A stretch of 64,000 bases of DNA from Oenococcus sp. UCMA 16435 (lineage in GTDB: Bacteria > Bacillota > Bacilli > Lactobacillales > Lactobacillaceae). The stretch spans positions 1,550,001-1,614,000 of the forward strand of contig CP030868.2 of assembly GCA_004010835.2 (NCBI GenBank), written 5' to 3'. The translations under genes and the position numbers were made by a program. The notes beneath the pieces were generated by a model that saw only the letters and a program-made list of their open reading frames with translations, ran no database searches and was not told the DNA's origin. Every line of letters begins with the position of its first letter. The stretch's first letter is position 1. Shown piece by piece: positions 54,954 through 62,905 of this stretch.

Positions 54954-56396
54954 TCAATGCTTGTTTATTTTCGCTCTAAGTTCCAACTGAACGCGTTCGA
55001 GTGATTTATTTCTTGTTTCCGGAGCGAATTTATAGACGAAAATGAAAGAAATTAAATTGCAAAGGACGAAAATTCCAAAAGTTATCGAAAAACCAAAATA
55101 GGTCAAAAATATTGGAAAAAGAAAACCAACCAGGAAATTTGCCATCCAAAGAAAGAAGGTCGAGATTCCCATTCCCAAGCCACGCAGATTCTGAGGGAAA
55201 ATTTCCGACATTAAAAGCCAAATTGTTGGTGAAATGCATCCTTGAAAGAAACTCAAAAAAATAAGTGTCAGGAAAACGACACATACTGGCAGCAGTTTTG
55301 AATGCGGCAGCATTTGCGAGAATAGTGTAATTAGTGCCAGTGCACCACCGGTACCGGTAATTCCAGTTAGCAACATTTTCCGACGGTTGATGTGATTCAT
55401 TAAGCGCATACCGGTATAGGTTGCCAAGACGGAAACGATTCCGTTGGCTATATTCGTAATTAAAGCGATATTGTGAGTGAAACCAGCCTTAATCAATACG
55501 GTTGTTCCATAATACATAATGATATTGATTCCAACGACTTGCTGAACAATTCCAAGCCCGCTTCCCAGAATAATTAATTTTCTAATCCATGGTTTTTTAA
55601 GATCATGCCAACTTATATGGGAGACTTCTTTTTCTTTTTTTAGAGCAGCCTGAATCTGAGTAATTTCCTGTTGGCTTTCCTGCTTGTTTGAACGAATTCC
55701 TTTTAGTATTTTTAGAGCGGTTTCGGTTTTGCCTTTCATAATCAACCAACGGGGAGATTCGGGAACGATCAATGTCCCAATAAAAAGTAAGGCAGAAGGA
55801 ACCATGCCAAAAGCAATCATGTAACGCCAAATATTGGATACGTTGACAAAAATATTTCCTAAAATCGCATTAACCACAAAAGCTAACAGCTGGCCTCCGG
55901 TGATCATTATTTCATTTTGGGTAACTAGAGGTCCACGTAGTTTAACTGTTGCCACTTCGGATAAGAAAGTTGGGACGATCACCGATGCGCCACCGACAGC
56001 TAGTCCGAGCAAGAACCTAAAAATCATCATAATTATTGCATTGGGTGCCAATGAACAAATTGCAGTACAAAAAAAGAAGATAATCGATAGATAAAATAAA
56101 ATCCTTTTTCGTCCATAACGATCTGCTAATCTTCCAGCAAATATTGCCCCAAAAGCTGCTCCCAAAGTAATGCTGCTCGTAACTAATCCTTCGGTTGCCG
56201 CATTGAGATTCAATTCTTGTTTTTTAGCCATATAGGGCAGTGCCCCATTAATAACTCCGGTGTCAACTCCGAAAAGCAAGCCTCCAAGAGTGACGCAGAG
56301 AGCTATCGTTTTTAAATGTCTTTCGGTTTTGGATTTTGTTATAGAAAAATCCAAATTATAATTTATATTTGATATGTCCGATTCTTTATTCTCCAT
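54954..56396 (-). CDS. MFS sugar:proton symporter (SP family)
   Basis: 480 residues with 12 membrane segments. The sugar-porter signatures are all present: GRLADRYGRKRILF, PESPRWLIMKGK, QQVVGINIIMYYG, and the end PETRNKSLERVQLE. The QQxxGIN motif lines the sugar site of XylE/AraE/GLUT relatives, so pentose or hexose uptake is likely, but the exact sugar cannot be read. AGGAGG lies about 20 bases before the ATG, further than usual. Single gene. Confidence 0.92.
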   Translation of the reverse strand: MENKESDISNINYNLDFSITKSKTERHLKTIALCVTLGGLLFGVDTGVINGALPYMAKKQELNLNAATEGLVTSSITLGAAFGAIFAGRLADRYGRKRILFYLSIIFFFCTAICSLAPNAIIMMIFRFLLGLAVGGASVIVPTFLSEVATVKLRGPLVTQNEIMITGGQLLAFVVNAILGNIFVNVSNIWRYMIAFGMVPSALLFIGTLIVPESPRWLIMKGKTETALKILKGIRSNKQESQQEITQIQAALKKEKEVSHISWHDLKKPWIRKLIILGSGLGIVQQVVGINIIMYYGTTVLIKAGFTHNIALITNIANGIVSVLATYTGMRLMNHINRRKMLLTGITGTGGALALITLFSQMLPHSKLLPVCVVFLTLIFLSFFQGCISPTIWLLMSEIFPQNLRGLGMGISTFFLWMANFLVGFLFPIFLTYFGFSITFGIFVLCNLISFIFVYKFAPETRNKSLERVQLELRAKINKH

Positions 56397-56818
56397 TATT
56401 TTTGTTTCTTTATTTTCCTCCTGAAATCATCCTAAATTTATAAAATATTTAAATTTTTTAGTCACTAAAAAAGCATAAAACTCATTCCTTTTTTATCTAA
56501 AAACTAGTTAAAGAAGATAATTTTCGTAAAACGAATACCTAAGAGAATTAATAAACTTTGTTAAGGGTTTTTAACATCACTCTTTAAAGCTTCTTTTTTC
56601 GTTATACATTTAACAAAACTAAAAAGCAACAAATCAATAGCTTTATTTATGATTTTATTATGCTCGTGAGTTTAATAATTTTTAAATGAAAACATTTCAA
56701 TCACCTGATATTCAGCCTCTATAAGCGACATTGGAATAAATTAGATTAGTTTTCTAATTTAATATGTTTTATACTTCATATGAAATAATATTCATATATT
56801 AAAGGGGTGAATTCTTTT
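56397..56818 (+). other. 422-base divergent gap
   Basis: AT-rich control region between the sugar porter (minus) and the CDF-like gene (plus). It includes ATGAAAACATTTCAA (56686-56700), an imperfect cre-like palindrome, and the CDF promoter/operator described separately. No ORF of note. Confidence 0.5.
56770..56797 (+). promoter_or_regulatory. promoter and inverted-repeat operator of the CDF-czrA operon
   Basis: -10 box TATACT (56770-56775), with a weak TTAGTT 18 bases upstream, followed at once by ATATGAA-N6-TTCATAT (56778-56797). An inverted repeat over the transcription start is where ArsR/SmtB-family sensors bind, and such a gene is second in this operon. Confidence 0.55.
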
Positions 56819-57448
56819 ATGGAAACTATCAGCAACCAACGAAATAATTTTATTAAAGCAAGTATTAATGTTGAATATTTTTCAATTGCTTGGATGACTT
56901 TTGAATTTCTAGTCGCTTTTTATTCCAGCGCTAAGGCAAACTCAATTCTTCTACTGGCTTTTGGTTTAGATAGTTTATTGGAAATTATTTCCGGTACAAC
57001 ACTGATTTGGCGTTTGAAAAAAGAAGTGAAAAATGTTTCTGAACGCGCAATTAAAAAGGCGGAACAAAGATCCTCTTTGATCGTTGGAACGATTCTTTTG
57101 CTACTGTCTGCTTATATAGCCTTAATATCTTTTTATAATCTGTTATCTCATCAAGCAGCCAGGTCAAGTTTTTCTGGGATTGTAATTGCCCTTGCCTCGA
57201 TAATTTTGATGCCGTTTTTAACTTTCAGAAAAAGATTTTTGGGTGAAAAACTGGCTTCTGTTTCATTAAAAAAAGATGGAATGTGTAATATTACTTGTGC
57301 TTATATGGCTGGAACTGTTCTGGTCGGTACTTTACTTACATTTATTTTCGACTGGTGGTGGGCCGACTCTATTTTTGCCTTGATGCTGGTTTATTTTATT
57401 GCCAGTGAAGGGTATGAAACCTTTCAAGAAGCCACCAAAGCCTCTTAA
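56819..57448 (+). CDS. CDF-like membrane protein (cation efflux related)
   Basis: 209 residues with about five or six membrane segments. WWWADSIFALMLVYFIASEG resembles TM5 of cation diffusion facilitators and keeps its Asp. In TM2 the pattern is AFGLDSLLEIISG, where CDF proteins usually have HxxxD, so the first metal ligand is Phe. It also lacks the cytoplasmic domain. It could be a transport relative with altered ligands. I chose ATG 56819 (AAAGGGG upstream) over the GTG at 56807. In operon with a zinc-sensor type regulator. Confidence 0.7.
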   Translation: METISNQRNNFIKASINVEYFSIAWMTFEFLVAFYSSAKANSILLLAFGLDSLLEIISGTTLIWRLKKEVKNVSERAIKKAEQRSSLIVGTILLLLSAYIALISFYNLLSHQAARSSFSGIVIALASIILMPFLTFRKRFLGEKLASVSLKKDGMCNITCAYMAGTVLVGTLLTFIFDWWWADSIFALMLVYFIASEGYETFQEATKAS

Positions 57449-57524
57449 ATTTTGGGTAAAGGTGCTATTTACAGTAATCTATTCTATTATTATTTTAACG
57501 AATTGATTGAGGCCTCATTTTCAC

Positions 57525-57887
57525 ATGAAAGAAAAATTAAATTTAATTTATCAAGCGAAATTAGATGAAATATCCAAAATTGCAAAAGTTCTAGCCAACT
57601 CGACCCGCGTGCAGATTCTTTATCTTTTAGAGCAATCCGAACTCAATGTTAGTGAATTAACTGATATTTTAAACATTGAACAGTCCAATGTTTCCCATCA
57701 ACTTCAACGGCTTAGGGATTATCAATTGATTAGTCAAAAGAGAAAGGGAAAATCAATTTATTATAGTTTAGATGATCCACATATTATCACCACGCTAAAT
57801 CAATTAATGAATCATGTCGACCACATATTATTAGGAAGAAAACACAACGGACAATTAATTGATAACACTTGCGAAGTTGATGATTGA
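57525..57887 (+). CDS. ArsR/SmtB-family metal sensor repressor (CzrA-like)
   Basis: Winged-helix repressor of about 120 residues: KVLANSTRVQILYLLEQSEL, VSELTDILNIEQSNVSHQLQ (recognition helix) and KRKGKSIYYSLDDPHI. The last helix has D-P-H, ten residues, H-V-D-H, that is DxHx10HxxH, exactly the alpha-5 Zn/Co site of CzrA and SmtB. It should release DNA when zinc or cobalt is high and thus induce the CDF-like gene before it. A TTG at 57507 would add six residues. Confidence 0.88.
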   Translation: MKEKLNLIYQAKLDEISKIAKVLANSTRVQILYLLEQSELNVSELTDILNIEQSNVSHQLQRLRDYQLISQKRKGKSIYYSLDDPHIITTLNQLMNHVDHILLGRKHNGQLIDNTCEVDD

Positions 57888-58088
57888 TTTTTTGTTTTAA
57901 AGGTTGAATATAATTGCAATAATATTGAGATTTAAGTATATTCGCTAGGTAATCGTTTATTAGCAATTTTTTAAAGTAAATTAAAATCTCCAGGTCTAAT
58001 CCTGGATATTTTCGTCTTTATTTATATATTAATTTCTTAATTTTCTTGCTATTCCCAAGTTAAATTATCGTATAAGCACTCCTGAGAA

Positions 58089-58772
58089 TCAAAAAAGTTT
58101 TCCAATATAGTAGTGAATTGCAACAGTTATCAGTCCGATCACAATATTTCGAATAATCGCCGGCCGCAAATGAAACTCGCCAAGTTTGGCTGCCAAACTT
58201 CCAGTAAGAGCAACAGCAAAAGTCGTTGCAACGATTGTTCCGGCAAATTTGAGATGGCTCGGCAATAAAAGCATTGCCAGCAGTGGAAACAAACCACCCA
58301 GAGCAGCACTAATCAAAGAGCTAAAAGCCGCCCCCCAAGGATTTACATACTCGCCGATTTTTAAAGTATATTTAGCGGAAACAAGCGACTCAATCTCATG
58401 TTTTTGAATCAATTCATCAGCGATCGAATAGGCCGTCTGTTGATTAACGCCCCGACTAATATAACTTTTGGCAATTGTTTTACGAGCATAGTCTTTATCC
58501 TGGCCGATTTGTTTTTCTTCGATTTGGATAACCGCCCGTTCGATCTCGCGTTGCGCAGAGACGGAGGCATATTCTCCAGCTGCCATCGAAAAAGCGCAGG
58601 ATAACAAATCGGAAAAGCCTGCAACCAGAATTAAAAAATTATTACTCGTTGCTGCAGCCGTTGAAAATAGAACGCCGACAACCGTTAGAATCCCATCATT
58701 GGAACCAAGGACACCAGCTCTAATCTTGTTTAAACGCTGCTCTAAAGTCTGCTTGTTTTTGGAATTTTTCAT
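58089..58772 (-). CDS. VIT/CCC1 family metal transporter, second gene
   Basis: 227 residues with five membrane segments and a cytoplasmic helical insert. RAGVLGSNDGILTVVGVLFS and FSMAAGEYASVSAQREIERA are the TM1 and metal-binding-domain signatures of the VIT1/CCC1 family, which move Fe2+/Mn2+ out of the cytosol. The Glu-rich insert (AQREIERAVIQIEEKQ) carries likely ligands. It overlaps the preceding paralogue by ATGA, so the two may form a heterodimer. Confidence 0.9.
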   Translation of the reverse strand: MKNSKNKQTLEQRLNKIRAGVLGSNDGILTVVGVLFSTAAATSNNFLILVAGFSDLLSCAFSMAAGEYASVSAQREIERAVIQIEEKQIGQDKDYARKTIAKSYISRGVNQQTAYSIADELIQKHEIESLVSAKYTLKIGEYVNPWGAAFSSLISAALGGLFPLLAMLLLPSHLKFAGTIVATTFAVALTGSLAAKLGEFHLRPAIIRNIVIGLITVAIHYYIGKLF

Positions 58773-59449
58773 TTATGCAGCAACCTTCCAATTAAGTATG
58801 TAGCTGTCATTGTAAATAAACCGGAAAGGACATTTCTAGTAATACCTTTTTTTCGGTCATTGTTGCCAATCCGAGCAGCCAGATATCCAGTAATTATCAA
58901 GGCAAGCAGTACCCCAAAATAGGTCGAAGCAACCTTATAAGAACGGTTAACCATTAAAATTGCCAACATTGGCAGGGTAGCACCAATCGGGAAACTAATA
59001 AAAGAAGCCAAAGCGGCATGATAAGGATTTATTTTATCGCTAATATTAAATCCGTGTTTAACGCGGACAGCTGTTTCAATCGGCTTGGTCTTCATCATTT
59101 CGCTGGCAGCCCTTTGAGCGAGTTCTTTTGAAATGTCGTCTTTAATTAAAAAATCTTTTACCAAAGAAATTTGTTGATTAAAAGATTCCTGATTAGCAAT
59201 TTCTTCTTTTTCAATCGCAGCATTTTCGGCATCACGTTGCCCATGTACAGAGACATATTCTCCAGCTGCCATCGAAATCATGCCGGCAATTGTCCCGGAA
59301 AATCCGGCAACAAAAATTACCCAATTATCATTAGTACGACCCTGAGTCGCGGCAAAGACACCCAAAACAATCCCAGCTACTGAAATGATGCCATCATTTG
59401 CCCCCATCACACTTGCCCGGACAACATTTATCTTCTCAGCTAAATTCAT
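58769..59449 (-). CDS. VIT/CCC1 family metal transporter, first gene
   Basis: 226 residues: RASVMGANDGIISVAGIVLG and ISMAAGEYVSVHGQRDAENA define the family. TM2-5 follow after a cytoplasmic insert with Glu residues (AIEKEEIANQESF). The ATG at 59449 (GGAGAG upstream) is preferred to the frame start at 59461. First of a tandem pair with the next gene. A perfect 23-bp palindrome lies 150 bases upstream. Confidence 0.9.
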   Translation of the reverse strand: MNLAEKINVVRASVMGANDGIISVAGIVLGVFAATQGRTNDNWVIFVAGFSGTIAGMISMAAGEYVSVHGQRDAENAAIEKEEIANQESFNQQISLVKDFLIKDDISKELAQRAASEMMKTKPIETAVRVKHGFNISDKINPYHAALASFISFPIGATLPMLAILMVNRSYKVASTYFGVLLALIITGYLAARIGNNDRKKGITRNVLSGLFTMTATYLIGRLLHK

Positions 59450-59601
59450 ATTTCTCTCCATATAAATAAAAATGTTTTTATTTAAATTTTTAAAATAGAA
59501 AATCTATTAATTAGTCAACATAGGATTGATTATATATAAAAGAAGAATTTAATATCTGATATTTTCTCATAAAGTACTTAATTTCCCCTACACCAAAACT
59601 T

Positions 59602-59624
59602 AATTATGATAAATTATCATAATT
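59602..59624 (+). promoter_or_regulatory. 23-bp perfect palindrome, candidate metalloregulator operator
   Basis: AATTATGATAA-A-TTATCATAATT, 11-bp arms around a single base, in the divergent gap between the VIT pair and the DUF347 gene. Fur/PerR and DtxR/MntR-type operators are AT-rich palindromes of this size with an odd centre. The specific regulator cannot be told. Confidence 0.5.
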
Positions 59625-59762
59625 TTCTCATAAAAAATAACGGGACTAATAAAAGTAGATTGTCTATTATTGGAAAGCGTTAAGAGCTGTTTATTATAAC
59701 TTTTAGCAGCTAGATAGTATTTTAACTATTTACTTAATAATTTTTTGAAAGGAGAAAATAAA

Positions 59763-60521
59763 ATGATTAAAAAAACTTTGCCAAATAAAGTTGCTGCAGT
59801 CACAATCATATTTTGGATTACGAAAATTATTTCCACAGCAATGGGAGAGTCTGTCTCAGATTTTCTAAGTCAGACTTTTAATCCTTATTTAGTAGTTATA
59901 TCAACAATTATAGTAACGGCTAGCCTCATTGGAATACAAATTTTTTCACAAAAATATCATATATGGTTATATTGGGGCGCAGTTGGTTTGATTGCTATCT
60001 TTGGGACTATGTTAGCTGATAGTATTCATATTGCTTTAGGAATCCCTTATGAAATATCTGCACTCGGTTTTGCGATTCTGCTTATTGTTAATTTTTCTAT
60101 TTGGTATGGTATTGAAGGCACGCTTTCCGTTCATGAAATTACAACTCGCCGTCGTGAATTATTTTATTGGTTGACAATCTTGTTTACATTTGGTCTTGGA
60201 ACGGCATTAGGCGATTATACTTCGCACGTCTTGAACTGGGGAACTCTAAATTCAGGATTTTTTTTCCTAATTTTATTTGCAATACCTATTATTTGGCGAG
60301 TATTCTCTAAAAAAGCTGAGATTTTGACTTTTTGGTCTGCTTATGTAATGACTAGGCCCCTCGGTGCTTCATTTGCTGATTGGGGTAGTTATGGTCTTTA
60401 TGGCCATAATCCAGAAGGCGTTGGTTTTTTCTTGCTAACAATTTTTCTAATTTTATTAATTGCTTTAAGTGCAAAAAGCTTCTTAGGTATTAAGAGAAAT
60501 GAGACTGTCACTTCTCAATAA
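59763..60521 (+). CDS. DUF347 repeat membrane protein (COG4705)
   Basis: 252 residues with eight hydrophobic segments built from four DUF347 repeats, each with a Thr/Gly/Asp signature: KIISTAMGESVSDFL, FGTMLADSIHIALG, GLGTALGDYTSHV, and TRPLGASFADWGSY. The buried acidic residues repeated in pairs suggest cation transport. Function unproven. AAAGGAG precedes the ATG. It is divergent from VIT-family metal transporters and shares a palindromic operator candidate with them, so a role in metal homeostasis is plausible. Confidence 0.8.
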   Translation: MIKKTLPNKVAAVTIIFWITKIISTAMGESVSDFLSQTFNPYLVVISTIIVTASLIGIQIFSQKYHIWLYWGAVGLIAIFGTMLADSIHIALGIPYEISALGFAILLIVNFSIWYGIEGTLSVHEITTRRRELFYWLTILFTFGLGTALGDYTSHVLNWGTLNSGFFFLILFAIPIIWRVFSKKAEILTFWSAYVMTRPLGASFADWGSYGLYGHNPEGVGFFLLTIFLILLIALSAKSFLGIKRNETVTSQ

Positions 60522-60568
60522 CTTTTAGATTTAAATAAAGGTCTTATACATTGTGAAAGGAAATTTCA

Positions 60569-61222
60569 TTGATTATAAGTTTAATTATCGCTTATTTACA
60601 TTTTGATCAAATTTTACCAGAATTAATGAAAACAAATGCTTTATTAGTATATGGATTTTTATTTTTGATTATCTTTACTGAAACCGGTTTAATTTTTGTA
60701 CCTTTCTTGCCTGGAGATTCAATTATATTTATATCAGGCAATTTATCTAATCTTAGTGGTGGATTTAACTTGTATATAGTCATCTTTGGTTTTATCGTTT
60801 CAGCAGTCATAGGTGATTATGTTAATTTCGAGTTCGGAAGACATTTAGGAATTAAAGTTGCTAAATCAAATAGGCTCAAAAAAATAATTAAATCGAAATA
60901 TCTTATAAAATCTGAGAAATTTTATTTTAAATATGGAAAAATGGCGATATTTTTTGGACGTTTTATACCTATAATTCGTACCGTTATTCCTTTTACAGCT
61001 GGAGTTAGCAAGATGAGTTATGAAAGCTTTTTTAGATACAACGTTTTTGGTGCAATTTGTTGGATTTTATTAATAACATTAAGTGGTTTCTTTTTTGGAA
61101 GCATACCATTTGTTAAAAATAATTTTGATTTATTTTTAATTGGAATTTCTATTACATCATTATTGACGTTGATTATAAATGGTTTTCGTTATTATTTGAA
61201 TAATTATAAATATGGGAAATGA
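60569..61222 (+). CDS. DedA family membrane protein
   Basis: 217 residues, SNARE-assoc/DedA fold. FTETGLIFVPFLPGDSIIFI, GDYVNFEFGRHLG and FYFKYGKMAIFFGRFIPIIR then TVIPFTAGVSKM are the family signatures, with the G-R-F-I-P-x-x-R motif intact. DedA proteins recycle undecaprenyl phosphate or other lipid carriers across the membrane. Start codon TTG with AAAGGA upstream. Followed after 9 bases by a PAP2-like gene and then by a polyprenyl-phosphate glycosyltransferase, so lipid-carrier metabolism is the common theme. Confidence 0.92.
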   Translation: MIISLIIAYLHFDQILPELMKTNALLVYGFLFLIIFTETGLIFVPFLPGDSIIFISGNLSNLSGGFNLYIVIFGFIVSAVIGDYVNFEFGRHLGIKVAKSNRLKKIIKSKYLIKSEKFYFKYGKMAIFFGRFIPIIRTVIPFTAGVSKMSYESFFRYNVFGAICWILLITLSGFFFGSIPFVKNNFDLFLIGISITSLLTLIINGFRYYLNNYKYGK

Positions 61223-61231
61223 TAAATTATT

Positions 61232-61870
61232 ATGATCAAACAATTAAATAAAATTGATAAAATATCTTTATTTGGTGGCTTTGGTTGCCTCTACATTTTA
61301 ATGCTATCTATTTTTTTTCAAAGTAATTGGTTATTTTATTTTGACAATTCATTTCCGTTTTTTTCTGGATCTTCGGAAACTTCTAACTTAATCAAGAAAT
61401 TAAGTGTAATTAATAACTTTAGTAGTCCGATTATTTCATTATTTTTTTGTGTACTAATTATTATATTTTTTCTATGGAACAAACAAAAGTATACTGAGTC
61501 TATTTGGGCTGTTATGCTAATTATTACCGGCAATGCTGCTTGCTTTTTACTTAGAGAACTGGTTAAAAGGCCACATCCTTTTGGAGCTCTGATCCATACA
61601 GCTAGGTATTCTTTCCCGTCGGTTAGCGTATTTAGTATTATGATTTTAGTCTTTCTTATTTGGCATTTTATCGTACCGAATTTTAGCTACTTATTTTCTA
61701 GAATTACTATAAGATTTTTGTTAGTTTTTTGGATAATCGTTATTTCTTTAATTAAGATCTATCTTTGCGCAGTTTTTCCGAGTGATATTTTGGCTAGTAT
61801 TTCTTTGTCGATTGGCATGGAGTCTTTTACAAAACTAGGCTTAAAACCGATGAAACATTATAAAGACTGA
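61232..61870 (+). CDS. PAP2-like membrane protein with altered active site
   Basis: 212 residues with about six membrane segments. LRELVKRPHPFG matches the PAP2 KxxxxxxRP motif, but RYSFPSVSVFS stands for PSGH and LCAVFPSDILASISL for SRxxxxxHxxxD. Both histidines are lacking while the final Asp is kept. The gene at 4328 shows the same PSxSV change. Located between dedA and a glycosyltransferase gene. Perhaps a carrier-lipid binding protein or an unusual enzyme. Confidence 0.65.
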   Translation: MIKQLNKIDKISLFGGFGCLYILMLSIFFQSNWLFYFDNSFPFFSGSSETSNLIKKLSVINNFSSPIISLFFCVLIIIFFLWNKQKYTESIWAVMLIITGNAACFLLRELVKRPHPFGALIHTARYSFPSVSVFSIMILVFLIWHFIVPNFSYLFSRITIRFLLVFWIIVISLIKIYLCAVFPSDILASISLSIGMESFTKLGLKPMKHYKD

Positions 61871-61912
61871 ATACAACTAAAAATAATATTTATTTTTATG
61901 GGAGGAAAAAAT

Positions 61913-62905
61913 ATGCATAAACTTGTTATCGTCATTCCGGCGTATTTCGAAGAAGAGGTTTTGGATTCTACAATTTCAACGCTCACTCAGATTCTTGAAC
62001 AATTATCTGAAGAAAAGAAGATTAGCGGCGGATCGACATTATTAGTAGTTAACGATGGTTCGACCGATCAAACCTGGCCAATTATTGAAAAATACCATAA
62101 AAGTAATCACTTTGTTAGCGGGATCAACCTGAGCCGTAATTATGGCCACCAGAATGCTTTGTGGGCTGGAATGACGGCGGCCAGTGTCGATGCCGATCTG
62201 CTTATTACAATCGATGCCGATTTACAGGATGATCCAAAATCGATTATCGAGATGGTTGATAAGTATCATGCCGGTTACGATGTTGTCTATGGCGTAAGGA
62301 ACAATCGTGAAAGCGATACCTTTTTTAAACGGGCCAGTGCCAATTTGTTTTATAAATTGATGAATAAACTGGGAGTTGATATAATCCCCAACCATGCCGA
62401 TTTTCGTTTAATCGACCGGCGGGTCTTAAAGCAGCTTCTACAGTTTCCGGAAAGAAATCTTTTTTTACGCGGCATGCTTCCGCTGGTCGGCTTCTCGAGT
62501 ACGAAGGTCTTCTATAAGCGCCGAGCCCGTCAGGCCGGAAAATCGAAATATCCTTTGCATAAAATGCTTCTGCTTGCCTGGGATGGCATTACTTCTTTTA
62601 GCGAAGTTCCGATTCGCTCGATCATTGCTTTTGGTTTTCTACTGGTCTTTTTGTCGGCCTTTTACGTCTTGTACGGTCTGATCCGCTGGGCAACCGGGCA
62701 TACCGAAACCGGCTGGACCTCTTTGATGGTTTCAATCTGGCTGCTTGGCGGGATTCAATTAATCGTCATTGGAATCGTTGGCGAATATATCGGCAAGATT
62801 TTTAAAGAGGTCAAACGTCGGCCGCGTTTTATTATCCAAGATGATCTTTATACAAAACCAAAGCTTCCAAGAATGAAGAATTCAGATAGTTCGTCAAATG
62901 TTTAA
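61913..62905 (+). CDS. polyprenyl-phosphate glycosyltransferase, GT2 (GtrB/DPM1-like)
   Basis: Transfers a sugar from a nucleotide to undecaprenyl phosphate at the cytoplasmic face. GT2 domain with VIPAYFEEEVL, VVNDGSTDQTW, LSRNYGHQNALWAGM and TIDADLQDDP (DxD). RRARQAGKSKYPLHKML and two C-terminal membrane helices follow. 330 residues from the ATG at 61913 (GGGAGG upstream); an ATG at 61898 is in frame but lies before the Shine-Dalgarno. The next gene, a membrane GT-C-like protein, overlaps its stop and is probably the user of the lipid-linked sugar. Confidence 0.92.
   Translation: MHKLVIVIPAYFEEEVLDSTISTLTQILEQLSEEKKISGGSTLLVVNDGSTDQTWPIIEKYHKSNHFVSGINLSRNYGHQNALWAGMTAASVDADLLITIDADLQDDPKSIIEMVDKYHAGYDVVYGVRNNRESDTFFKRASANLFYKLMNKLGVDIIPNHADFRLIDRRVLKQLLQFPERNLFLRGMLPLVGFSSTKVFYKRRARQAGKSKYPLHKMLLLAWDGITSFSEVPIRSIIAFGFLLVFLSAFYVLYGLIRWATGHTETGWTSLMVSIWLLGGIQLIVIGIVGEYIGKIFKEVKRRPRFIIQDDLYTKPKLPRMKNSDSSSNV

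Noticed and set aside
59660..59680. cre-like sequence GGAAAGCGTTAAG upstream of the DUF347 gene
   Set aside because: Half-site spacing differs from the cre consensus by one base.
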